From assembly GCA_016789165.1 (NCBI GenBank), contig JAEURL010000575.1, positions 1-6,887 on the forward strand: a DNA stretch of 6,887 nucleotides, given 5' to 3'. This DNA comes from Anaerolineales bacterium (lineage in GTDB: Bacteria > Chloroflexota > Anaerolineae > Anaerolineales > UBA6663). The translations under genes were made by a program, and so were the position numbers. The notes under the pieces were generated by a model, which was given only the letters and a program-made list of their open reading frames with translations, did not search any database and was not told the origin of the DNA. Every line of letters starts with the position of its first letter. Within the stretch, counting starts at the first letter, position 1. This document shows, piece by piece, positions 1 to 6,887 of the stretch.

Positions 1-693
<693 letters not shown>

Positions 694-751
694 ACGTTGC
701 TTTCTTTGCCACGGCGGGCGCGGCGCTCGGCGAAATCGGCGGCCCCAACCT

Positions 752-1690
752 CTACCGGCGGGAACGCCGCAAGCGCGGGTCGAGCACATCGCGCAGCCAA
801 TCGCCGAGCAGGTTCATGCCCAGCGAGGCCAGCATGATGGCCAGGCCCGGAAAGGTGGCGATCCACGGCAGGGTGCGCAGGTAGCTGCGGCCGGCCTCCA
901 GCATGTTGCCCCAGCTCGGCACGCTGGGCGGCACGCTCAGGCCCAGGAAGCTCAGGCCGGCCTCGTAGAAGATCATGGCCGACATCTCAAAGGAGGCCAC
1001 CGTCAGCAGCGGCCCGATCAGGTTGGGCAGGATGTGCTCGAAGATGATGCGGGCCGGCTTGGCGCCGATGCTGATCGCCGACTCGACGTAGCCGGAGGAC
1101 TTGATGCGCAGCACTTCGCCGCGCGCCACGCGCACGAAGATCGGGGCATCGGTCAGCCCGAAGATCAGGATGACGTTCACCAGGCTGCGCCCGAAGACGC
1201 CGGCGATGAAGACCACGAACAGCAGGTACGGCAGGGCCAGGACCACGCCCACGATGGTGGAGGTGATGCTGTCCGTGCGGCCGCCGCGGTAGCCGGCCAC
1301 CAGCCCGAAGATCAGGCCCAGGCCGCCGGCGATCAGCACCCCGAAAAAGCCGACCGTCAGCGAGACGCGGCTGCCGTAGATGATGCGGCTGAGCAGGTCG
1401 CGGCCCAGGTTGTCGGTGCCGAGCGGGTACTCCCAGTTGCCGCCCGCCTGCCAGGCCGGCGGCTGCTTGGCGTTGCGCAGGTTCTGCAGCACCGGGTCAT
1501 GCGGCGCCAGCTGCTCGGCGAACAAGGCCGAGATCACCAGCGCCAGGAACAGGAGCAGGCCGAGCAGCCCGCCCTTGTCGCGCCAGAGCAGCCGGCCGAC
1601 GTAGCCGAGCTTGTCCAGCCAGGTTTCGCCGCGGGCCGCGGCCAGCTGGGCCACCGGGCCAGGGGAAGGCGTCAAGGCCTGGTCAGTCAT
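752..1690 (-). CDS. ABC importer permease, DppC/OppC-like
   Basis: Inner-membrane permease, 312 residues, second of the transporter's permease pair. After a hydrophilic N-terminus (1-40) comes a first membrane segment (about 41-62, the OppC_N region). Next is the family motif PLGTDNLGRDLLSRIIYGSR (89-108), then hydrophobic segments near 112-134, 145-165, 168-180, 222-242 and 276-298. The EAA-type coupling loop that docks on the ATPase is about 200-223 (ESAISIGAKPARIIFEHILP), and EAGLSFLGL follows at 243-251. An upstream in-frame ATG at 1726 would add 12 residues inside the preceding permease gene. I chose the ATG at 1690 because it has GAGG 7 bases upstream (1698-1701) and overlaps the previous stop in the compact arrangement ATGACTGA. 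Ends in an Arg-rich tail with stop TAG. Length and motifs are normal for the family. Confidence 0.95.
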   Translation of the reverse strand: MTDQALTPSPGPVAQLAAARGETWLDKLGYVGRLLWRDKGGLLGLLLFLALVISALFAEQLAPHDPVLQNLRNAKQPPAWQAGGNWEYPLGTDNLGRDLLSRIIYGSRVSLTVGFFGVLIAGGLGLIFGLVAGYRGGRTDSITSTIVGVVLALPYLLFVVFIAGVFGRSLVNVILIFGLTDAPIFVRVARGEVLRIKSSGYVESAISIGAKPARIIFEHILPNLIGPLLTVASFEMSAMIFYEAGLSFLGLSVPPSVPSWGNMLEAGRSYLRTLPWIATFPGLAIMLASLGMNLLGDWLRDVLDPRLRRSRR

Positions 1691-2600
1691 AGCGGATCCT
1701 CGGATCGACGACGGCGTAAAACACATCGGCCAGCAGGGTCAGGGCCACCACCACCACGCTGGTGAAGACCGCGACGCCCTGCACCAGCGGAAAATCGCGC
1801 CGGCCGATGGATTCGGCCGTCAGCGTGCCCAGCCCCGGCCAGGCGAAGACCGTCTCCACGATGACGGCCCCGCCCAGCATGTAGCCGAACTGCACGGTGG
1901 TGACGCTGATGAGCGGGATGGCGGCGTTGCGCAGGGCGTGCTTGAAGAAGATCACGCGCGGCTGCAGGCCCTTGCTGCGCGCCGTGCGGATGTAGTCTTC
2001 GCCCATGATCTCCAGCACGGCCGAGCGCGTCAGCCGCACCAGCCGGCCCATGGTGCCCAGGCTGAGCACGAAGGCCGGCATGATCACCGAGTTCCAGCGC
2101 TCGCTGCCGGAGGTGGGGAACCAGCGCAGCTCCACGGCGAAGAACAGGATCATCAGCAGCGCCAGCCAGAAGGGCGGCACGGTCTGGCCGGCCAGGCCGA
2201 TCAGCCGGCCGATCCAATCGACGGGCGAGCCGGGCAGCGAGCCGCCCAGCAGACCCAGCGGCACGGCGATGAGCACGGCCATGATCAGGGCCACCGTGGC
2301 CAGATAAACCGAGTAGGGCATGCGCTCCAGGATCAGCTCGATGGCCGGCTGGCGGTAGTGGAGCGAATCGCCGAAGTCGCCGACCACGGCCCGGCGGACA
2401 AAATCCACGAACTGGACCGGCAGCGGCCGGTTGAAGCCCATCTTCTCGCGGAAGGCGGCCACCTGCTCGGGCGAGGCCTCGCGCGCCAGCATCAGCGTCG
2501 CCGGGTCGCCGGTGGCCCGCACCATGAAGAAGACCAGCACCAGCACGCCCACCAAGACCAGCGCGGCCTGGAAGAGGCTATTGAGGATGTGACGCTGCAT
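1683..2600 (-). CDS. ABC importer permease, DppB/OppB-like
   Basis: Inner-membrane permease, 305 residues from the ATG at 2600. The N-terminus MQRHILNSLFQAALVLVGVL gives one membrane segment (about 9-27), followed by a periplasmic/external domain with MGFNRPLPVQFVDFV (54-68) and GDFGDSLHYRQP (74-85), the usual DppB layout. Further hydrophobic segments lie near 98-120, 133-156, 172-190, 228-250 and 275-297. The EAA coupling loop is EDYIRTARSKGLQPRVIFFK (201-220). ETVFAWPGLGTL (249-260) is a DppB hallmark. A longer reading from 2675 would add 25 Pro/Gly/Ala/Arg-rich residues translated across a stem-loop. The 2600 start instead has GGGAGG (2610-2615) 9 bases upstream and begins where family homology begins. 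Stop TGA overlaps the start of the next permease by 8 bases. Confidence 0.95.
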   Translation of the reverse strand: MQRHILNSLFQAALVLVGVLVLVFFMVRATGDPATLMLAREASPEQVAAFREKMGFNRPLPVQFVDFVRRAVVGDFGDSLHYRQPAIELILERMPYSVYLATVALIMAVLIAVPLGLLGGSLPGSPVDWIGRLIGLAGQTVPPFWLALLMILFFAVELRWFPTSGSERWNSVIMPAFVLSLGTMGRLVRLTRSAVLEIMGEDYIRTARSKGLQPRVIFFKHALRNAAIPLISVTTVQFGYMLGGAVIVETVFAWPGLGTLTAESIGRRDFPLVQGVAVFTSVVVVALTLLADVFYAVVDPRIRYD

Positions 2601-2609
2601 CGCGGCCCG

Positions 2610-2615
2610 CCTCCC
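2610..2615 (-). promoter_or_regulatory. Shine-Dalgarno of the DppB-like permease (decides its start)
   Basis: GGGAGG on the minus strand, 9 bases before the ATG at 2600. It supports 2600 over the in-frame ATG at 2675, which would give a low-complexity extension. It sits 4 bases after the 3' arm of the large intercistronic stem-loop, so folding there could affect access. Confidence 0.75.
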
Positions 2616-2619
2616 GGGC

Positions 2620-2666
2620 GCCCCGGCGCCGCGGCCCGCCCACTGCGGGGGACCGGGCGCCGGGGC
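2620..2666 (-). promoter_or_regulatory. Intercistronic stem-loop between binding protein and permease genes
   Basis: A perfect 11-base inverted repeat: GCCCCGGCGCC on the minus strand at 2666-2656 pairs with GGCGCCGGGGC at 2630-2620. The 25-base interval can fold further, with a 3-bp pairing CGG/CCG and a 5-bp stem CCCGC/GCGGG closing an AGTGG loop. It begins 15 bases after the binding protein's stop codon. No U-tract follows the 3' arm, so it is not a normal intrinsic terminator. Stem-loops at this place in importer operons (malE-malF is the classic case) protect the upstream mRNA from 3' exonucleases and lower downstream expression. That role here is inferred from position and structure. 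Confidence 0.7.
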
Positions 2667-2681
2667 AATGGGCAAACGCGG

Positions 2682-4322
2682 CTACTGCCCGTCGCTCACC
2701 GAGACGTCCCACAGGTAGTAGTTCTCGGCCGAGCGCGGGCGGTAGTTCTGCACCCGCGTGCTGACGGCCTCAAACGCCTCCGGGATGTACAGGTAGACGA
2801 AGGGCGGGTTCTCGCGCATGTACTTCTGGATCTCGCCATACAGGGCGGCGCGCGCGTTCGTGTCCACCGTGATCTGCAGGTCCGAGATCATCTTGTCCAG
2901 CTTCGCGTCGTACCAGTTGGCGTAGGTCTCATCCTTGGCCAGCGCGCCCTGCAGGCGGGCATAGGCCTCCGGCAGGGTCGCCGACCAGCTGTCCACGAAG
3001 AGCGGCGGCAGTTCCTTCTTGGCCTCGCGGTCCCAGTAGGCGTTGGCCTCCTGCAGGTCCAGCTTGGTCCGGATGCCCACGGCGTTGAGCTGCTGCTCGA
3101 TGGCCAGGCAGACGTCGTTGATCTTGGGGTAGCCGGACTCGGGGCAGGCGTAGCCCATCTCAAAGCCATCCGGATAGCCGGCCTCGGCCAGCAGCTGCTT
3201 CGCCTTGTCCGGGTCATAGGGCACCGGGTCGGCGTTGTCGAAGCCCAGCTCGCCGGGCGCCACGTAGCCGACCGCGCGGGTGGCGTAGCCGCTGAAGACG
3301 GCCTGGATGATGCCGTCCATGTCGATGGCATAGGCCAGCGCCTGGCGGACCTTGACGTCCTCCAGCGGCGTGCCCTGGCCGGTGCTGACGTTGTTGAACG
3401 CCAGGTAGTAGATGCGGGAGGTGGGATAGCGGATGATCTGGACCCCGGGCTCGCCCAGCAGGCTCTGCGCGTCCTCGGTGGTCAAGCGCGGGGAGATGTC
3501 GACGTCGCCGGCCTGCACCGCGGCCACGCGGGTGGCCGAGTCGGTCAGGAACTTGAAGACGACCTCGGCCACCTTCGGGTAGCCCTTGCGCCAGTAGTTC
3601 GGGTTGGCCACCACCGTCAGGTGATCGCCCTTGATCCATTCCTTGAACATGAACGGGCCGGTGCCCACCGGGGCTTCGGCGAACTTCTGCAGGCCGACCT
3701 CGGCGTGATACTTGGGCGGGATGATGGCCCAGCCATTGGCGATGTACGGCAGCAGCAGGGCGTTGGGCTGCTCGGTGGTGATGGTCACCGTGTGGTCATC
3801 CACCTTTTCCACGCTCTGGGCGATGGTGAAGTAGGTGGCGTAGCGCACGTCCGGCTGGCTGTACACCTGCCAGGAATAGACCACGGCATCGGCGTTGAAG
3901 GGCTCGCCGTTGTGGAAGGTGACGCCCTGGCGCAGATGGAAGGTGTAGGCCTTGCCGTCCGGCGAGACCTCCCAGCTCTCGGCCAGGGCCGGCTCAAAGG
4001 TGCCGTCCGGCAGCGGGGCGATGAGCGAGTCATACAGCGTCCAGGAGGCGTTGGCGGCCTGGCGCTCGGGCGCCTGCGGGAACTCAATCGCGGCGATGTC
4101 CGTGGTCAGGGCGATGCGCAGCGTGCCCACCGGCTTGAACGGCTCGGGGGTGGCTGTGACCACCACTTCCTGCTGGACGATCTGGGTCTCTTTAACGATC
4201 TCGGTCTCTTTGACGACCTGCGTCTGGACCACCGGGGTGGCGGCCGGCGCGCAGGCGGCGGCGGCGAGGGCAAAGACGGTCAGGGCGCTGACAATGCGCC
4301 AGAGGCGGGATGTCGCGGGCAT
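2682..4322 (-). CDS. Lipoprotein solute-binding protein of a peptide/nickel-class ABC importer (SBP_bac_5 family)
   Basis: Extracytoplasmic receptor that captures the solute and hands it to the two permeases. 546 residues. A signal peptide (1-23: Arg residues, then a hydrophobic stretch) ends at a lipobox ALAAAAC with Cys24 as the lipid anchor. Residues 31-61 form a tether with a six-residue period (VVKETEIVKETQIVQQE) ending in VVVTATPEP, a style frequent in Chloroflexota. The binding domain starts near 65 (VGTLRIAL). SBP_bac_5 hallmarks include SPDGKAYTFHLRQGVTFHNG (120-139), FNADAVVYSWQ (142-152), GTGPF (220-224), NPNYW (240-244) and VRQALAYAID (325-334). Cys393 and Cys405 could form a disulfide, by analogy with relatives. 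Start chosen because the signal peptide begins there and AAGGAG lies 9 bases upstream. The class also binds nickel, sugars, opines and other solutes, so the ligand is not determined. Confidence 0.95.
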   Translation of the reverse strand: MPATSRLWRIVSALTVFALAAAACAPAATPVVQTQVVKETEIVKETQIVQQEVVVTATPEPFKPVGTLRIALTTDIAAIEFPQAPERQAANASWTLYDSLIAPLPDGTFEPALAESWEVSPDGKAYTFHLRQGVTFHNGEPFNADAVVYSWQVYSQPDVRYATYFTIAQSVEKVDDHTVTITTEQPNALLLPYIANGWAIIPPKYHAEVGLQKFAEAPVGTGPFMFKEWIKGDHLTVVANPNYWRKGYPKVAEVVFKFLTDSATRVAAVQAGDVDISPRLTTEDAQSLLGEPGVQIIRYPTSRIYYLAFNNVSTGQGTPLEDVKVRQALAYAIDMDGIIQAVFSGYATRAVGYVAPGELGFDNADPVPYDPDKAKQLLAEAGYPDGFEMGYACPESGYPKINDVCLAIEQQLNAVGIRTKLDLQEANAYWDREAKKELPPLFVDSWSATLPEAYARLQGALAKDETYANWYDAKLDKMISDLQITVDTNARAALYGEIQKYMRENPPFVYLYIPEAFEAVSTRVQNYRPRSAENYYLWDVSVSDGQ

Positions 4323-4351
4323 GGCTCTCGTCTCCTTCGAGAAAAATAAAG
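4323..4351 (-). promoter_or_regulatory. Translation leader of the binding protein: U-rich stretch and Shine-Dalgarno in a hairpin loop
   Basis: On the minus strand CTTTATTTTTC (4351-4341) runs into TCTCG-AAGGAGA-CGAGA. TCTCG (4342-4338) and CGAGA (4330-4326) are perfect complements, extendable by one U-G pair. The seven-base loop holds the Shine-Dalgarno AAGGAG (4337-4332), 9 bases before the ATG at 4322. The U-rich block is out of character with the GC-rich surroundings and resembles upstream enhancers bound by ribosomal protein S1. The Shine-Dalgarno is plain; the roles of the hairpin and U-rich block are inference. Confidence 0.6.
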
Positions 4352-4379
4352 CGGCGCGGATAGGATCAAGCCGGGGCGC

Positions 4380-5384
4380 TCAGGCGGTCGGCTGGCGGTC
4401 CTCCTTTCCGGTTGAGGGTGCCCCCTGCGGCAGCGGGCGATTGGCGGCCCAGCGAGGCGGCGCGCCGTCCAGGACCCGCGCCACTTCCGCGCTGGCGCGG
4501 TCCCACAGTTCCTGCTCGGCCGCCTCCGAACACCAGGCGCTGTGCGGGGTCACCAGCACGCGCGGGTGATGGAGCAGCGGATGATCGGGCGGCGGCGGCT
4601 CCTCGGCCAGCACGTCCAGGGCCGCGCCGGCCAGCCGGCCGGCCTCCAAGGCCGCCAGCAGGGCCGGCTCGTCCACCAGGGCGCCGCGCGCGGTGTTGAT
4701 GAGCACGGCGCCGGCCCGGAGGCGGGCCAGGGTCTGAGAGTTGATGATCTGGCGCGTCTGCCCGGTGAGCGGCGTGTGCAAGGAGAGGTAATCCGCCTCC
4801 GCCAGCAGCGTCTCGAAATCCACCGCGCGCGCACCGCCGGCCGCGATCCGGTCCGCCGGCACCAGCGCGTCATGGGCGATGACGGCCAGGCCAAAGCCGC
4901 GCGCCCGCTCGGTCACCGCCTGGCCGATCCGGCCGAAGCCCAGCAGGCCCAGGGTGCGCCCGCGCAGCCGATGGATGGGCCGGGCCGAGGCCACGTCCCA
5001 GATGCCGCGCGCCGTCAAGGCCTGCTGTGCCAGCAGGCGCTGATTGAGGGCCAGGAGCAGGGTTACGGTGTGGGTGGCCACCTCCTCCGTGCAGTAACCG
5101 GGCACGTGGGTCACCCAGATCCCGCGCCGCGCGGCGGCCTCCAGGTCCAGGCCGTCAAAGCCGGTGGCCACAAAGGTCACGATCCGGGCCCGCGGGATGG
5201 CGTCCAGAAAATCGGCCGGGAAGGCCTGCGGGGTCACGATGACGGCCTCCGCGGCGGCCAACAGCGCCGGGGCCTCCGCCGCGCCGAGCGCGCGGACGAC
5301 GCGCACCTCCGCCCCGGCCAGGGCCGGCAGTTGGTCCGGGATCACCAGCGTCTCGTCGCCGACGATGACGACCCGGCGGGTCAT
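4380..5384 (-). CDS. D-2-hydroxyacid dehydrogenase, C-terminal-binding-protein-like, NAD-dependent
   Basis: Probable cytoplasmic oxidoreductase interconverting a 2-hydroxyacid and a 2-oxoacid, 334 residues. The nucleotide-binding fold carries GLLGFGRIG (146-154, GxGxxG). Asp172 at the end of the next strand (VIAHD) favours NAD over NADP. The catalytic triad of the family is present: Arg233 in NTARGALVDE, Glu262 in AEEP and His281 in TPHSAW. The spacings (29 and 19) match the family. PGYCTEEVATHTVTLLLAL (95-113) resembles the bacterial CtBP-like group rather than D-lactate or glyoxylate reductases. The 24-residue tail (311-334) looks disordered. Its ATG overlaps the sulfatase stop by four bases (ATGA), and the 16 bases before it show no Shine-Dalgarno, so translation is probably coupled to the sulfatase. 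Specific substrate not determinable; phosphoglycerate dehydrogenase is less likely because no ACT domain is present. Confidence 0.93.
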   Translation of the reverse strand: MTRRVVIVGDETLVIPDQLPALAGAEVRVVRALGAAEAPALLAAAEAVIVTPQAFPADFLDAIPRARIVTFVATGFDGLDLEAAARRGIWVTHVPGYCTEEVATHTVTLLLALNQRLLAQQALTARGIWDVASARPIHRLRGRTLGLLGFGRIGQAVTERARGFGLAVIAHDALVPADRIAAGGARAVDFETLLAEADYLSLHTPLTGQTRQIINSQTLARLRAGAVLINTARGALVDEPALLAALEAGRLAGAALDVLAEEPPPPDHPLLHHPRVLVTPHSAWCSEAAEQELWDRASAEVARVLDGAPPRWAANRPLPQGAPSTGKEDRQPTA

Positions 5385-6887
5385 GGCTGGGGGCGCGGCT
5401 CCACGGCCGGCGGCGCGGGATAGCGCGCGCGGCGTTCCAGGTCATTCAGATCCAGGTGGTTGCGCATGTACTGCTGGGAGGCGTCCTGGCCGGGCTGGAA
5501 GTCCCAGGCCGCCAGGCGGCCGGCGCGCAGGGCCTGGTCCACCAGGCGGCGGCGGCGCTGGCTGGCGATGACGGCGGCGCGCAGGGCCGGCGGATCCCAC
5601 TTGGCCTCCGCTTCGGAGCGGAAGGCGGCCGTCAGCGCGGCGGCGGCCGGCTCCCCGGCCAGGTTGTGCAGCTCCAGCGGGTCGGCGGCCAGGTCGAAGA
5701 GCATTTCCACGTCCGGCGCGCCGACGATGTACTTGTGGCGATCGCGGCGGATCATGAGCACCGGGCCGGCCGCGCCCTCCCCCAGGTACTCGCCGTAGGC
5801 GGTCGCCTGATCCTCGGCCGCGCCGCGCAGCGCCGGCACCAGGCTGCGGCCGGCCACCGGGGCGGCCAGGCTGGCCGGGTCGCCGCCGGCCAACTCCACC
5901 AGGGTTGGCAGGAGATCCACCAGCGAGGCCGGCGCCGCCACGCGCCGCGCCGCGAACTGGCGCGGGTAGTGGACGAGCAGGGGCACGCGCATCGACCACT
6001 CGAAGAACGTCATCTTGTACCACAGGCCGCGCTCGCCCAATTGATCGCCGTGGTCCGAGAGGAAGATGACGATGGTGTTCTCGCGCTGGCCGATGGCCGC
6101 CAGGGTCTGCAGGAGCTGGCCGAGCTTGTCGTCCACGTAGCTGAGCGCGCCGTAATAGGCGTGGCGCGCGCGGCGGACGTGCTCGGGGGTGACCGCATAC
6201 TCGTCCAGGGCGCACATGCGGTGGACGCGCTGGCTGTGCGCGTCCAACTGCTCAAATGGCAGGGCCGGCACGGCCGGCGCGTCGATGGCGGCGTGGTCGT
6301 AGCGGTCCCAGTACGCGCGCGGGATGGCGTACGGATCATGCGGGTGCGTGAACGAGGCCACCAGAAAGAAGGGCCGGCCGTCGCCGGAGCGCACCCAGTC
6401 ATACAGGTGCCGGTTGGCGTGGAAGGCCACCTCCTCGTCGAAATCAATCTGATTGGAGGTGACGCACGGGCCGGCCTGGACCACGCTCAGCAGGTTGTGA
6501 TACCAGGAGAGGCGTTCATCCGGGCGCTCCCAATCCGGCGTCCAGCCGAAATCGGCCGGATAGATGTCGGTGGTCAGGCGCTCTTCAAAGCCGTGCAGCT
6601 GGTCCGGCCCCATGAAATGCATCTTGCCGGCCAGCGTGGTGCGGTAGCCGAGCGCGCGCAGATAATGGGCGAAGGTGGGCACATCGGAGCGAAACTCGGC
6701 GGCGTTGTCGTAGGCGCCGATTTGCGAGGGCAGGCAGCCGGTCAGCAGCGCGGCGCGCGAGGGCGCGCACAGCGGGCTGTTGCAGTAGGCGGACTCGAAC
6801 ACCACACCGTCGCGCGCCAGCGCGGCCAGGTGCGGGGTCTGGGCCACGCGATGGCCGTAGACGGGCAGGGCCGGCGCAGCGATCTGG
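5381..6887 (-). CDS. Sulfatase of the choline-sulfatase (BetC) type (partial, N-terminus outside window)
   Basis: Alkaline-phosphatase-fold sulfatase, probably hydrolysing an alkyl sulfate ester to alcohol and sulfate in the cytoplasm. The frame is open to the right edge, giving 501 visible residues. The GTG at 6847 is not the start, because upstream codons continue the family sequence (QIAAPALPVYGHR). Only about 14 residues, with the first metal-binding Asp, seem missing (BetC is about 510). Visible hallmarks: the formylglycine site CAPSR (6769-6755) in NSPLCAPSRAALLTG, GKMHFMGPDQLHGFEERL, FTHPHDPY, metal-binding SDHGD, and GLWYKMTFFEWSMRVP. The C-terminal choline-sulfatase tail includes SQRRRRLVDQAL, WDFQP, DASQQYMRNHLDL and ERRARYP. 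The Cys must be oxidised to formylglycine by an enzyme not encoded here. It leads the visible operon. Phosphonate/phosphodiester hydrolases are relatives, but the tail argues for BetC. Confidence 0.93.
   Translation of the reverse strand, partial: QIAAPALPVYGHRVAQTPHLAALARDGVVFESAYCNSPLCAPSRAALLTGCLPSQIGAYDNAAEFRSDVPTFAHYLRALGYRTTLAGKMHFMGPDQLHGFEERLTTDIYPADFGWTPDWERPDERLSWYHNLLSVVQAGPCVTSNQIDFDEEVAFHANRHLYDWVRSGDGRPFFLVASFTHPHDPYAIPRAYWDRYDHAAIDAPAVPALPFEQLDAHSQRVHRMCALDEYAVTPEHVRRARHAYYGALSYVDDKLGQLLQTLAAIGQRENTIVIFLSDHGDQLGERGLWYKMTFFEWSMRVPLLVHYPRQFAARRVAAPASLVDLLPTLVELAGGDPASLAAPVAGRSLVPALRGAAEDQATAYGEYLGEGAAGPVLMIRRDRHKYIVGAPDVEMLFDLAADPLELHNLAGEPAAAALTAAFRSEAEAKWDPPALRAAVIASQRRRRLVDQALRAGRLAAWDFQPGQDASQQYMRNHLDLNDLERRARYPAPPAVEPRPQP

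Noticed and set aside
2620..2666. The stem-loop as an intrinsic terminator
   Set aside because: No run of T follows the 3' arm on the minus strand, and the downstream genes belong to the same transporter.
2601..2675. A 25-residue N-terminal extension of the DppB-like permease
   Set aside because: It would be Pro/Gly/Ala/Arg-rich and read through the stem-loop. The internal ATG at 2600 has a good ribosome site and matches the family N-terminus.
1611..4349. A 912-codon open frame on the plus strand, antisense to both permeases and the binding protein
   Set aside because: Its product is His/Gln/Arg/Gly/Asp-rich low-complexity sequence with no recognisable fold. It is the expected mirror of GC-rich codon bias across well-supported genes on the other strand, and it ignores the intergenic boundaries.
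4341..4371. Possible promoter in the gap before the binding-protein gene (TTGATC with TTTATT or TATTTT)
   Set aside because: The spacing is 13-15 bases, short of the usual 16-18, and the boxes match the consensus poorly. A secondary promoter is possible but not supported.
4341..4374. Possible intrinsic terminator before the binding-protein gene (CGGC...GCCG followed by TTTATTTTT)
   Set aside because: The stem is only 4 bp with a 14-base loop, too weak for a terminator. The U-rich block is better explained as part of the translation leader.
4542..5423. A 293-codon plus-strand open frame opposite the dehydrogenase
   Set aside because: Low-complexity Arg/Gly/Gln/His-rich product with no family motif, opposite a gene with an intact catalytic triad.
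6845..6847. GTG as the start of the sulfatase
   Set aside because: The frame stays open to the window edge, and the upstream residues AAPALPVYGH match the conserved choline-sulfatase N-terminus.

Overview
This window reads as part of a single GC-rich operon on the minus strand. It holds six genes in the order (transcription right to left): a choline-sulfatase-type sulfatase (5' end off the right edge), a CtBP-like D-2-hydroxyacid dehydrogenase, a lipoprotein solute-binding protein of the peptide/nickel class, two permeases (DppB-like and DppC-like), and the first ATPase (DppD-like, 3' end off the left edge). No gene is convincing on the plus strand. I see no tRNA, rRNA, CRISPR array, insertion sequence or phage gene. 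The largest gap between genes is 81 bases.

Organism: probably a member of the Chloroflexota (Anaerolineae/Caldilineae-like). The clue is the binding protein's N-terminus: a lipobox Cys followed by a Val/Lys/Glu/Thr-rich tether with a six-residue period and a VVVTATPEP ending. That tether is common in binding proteins of this phylum. This is inference from memory of the family, not a search result.

Layout: the sulfatase stop overlaps the dehydrogenase start by 4 bases (ATGA). The dehydrogenase has no visible Shine-Dalgarno, so it is probably translated by coupling. A 57-base gap follows, with a U-rich stretch and a strong AAGGAG site inside a small hairpin loop, in front of the binding protein. 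An 81-base gap with a large GC-rich stem-loop and no U-tract separates the binding protein from the first permease. The two permeases overlap by 8 bases (ATGACTGA). A 58-base gap precedes the ATPase. The layout fits high, separately tuned expression of the binding protein relative to the membrane parts.

How the parts could work together: the ABC importer would bring a solute into the cell, and the sulfatase (BetC-type enzymes are cytoplasmic) would cut a sulfate ester. The dehydrogenase would oxidise or reduce a 2-hydroxy/2-oxo acid with NAD(H). The pairing is unusual, because choline-O-sulfate is not a typical cargo of this importer class and choline is not a 2-hydroxyacid. The true substrate is therefore open. 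The sulfatase shows nearly all BetC hallmarks, including the C-terminal tail, so choline sulfate or a close relative remains the default guess for that enzyme alone.
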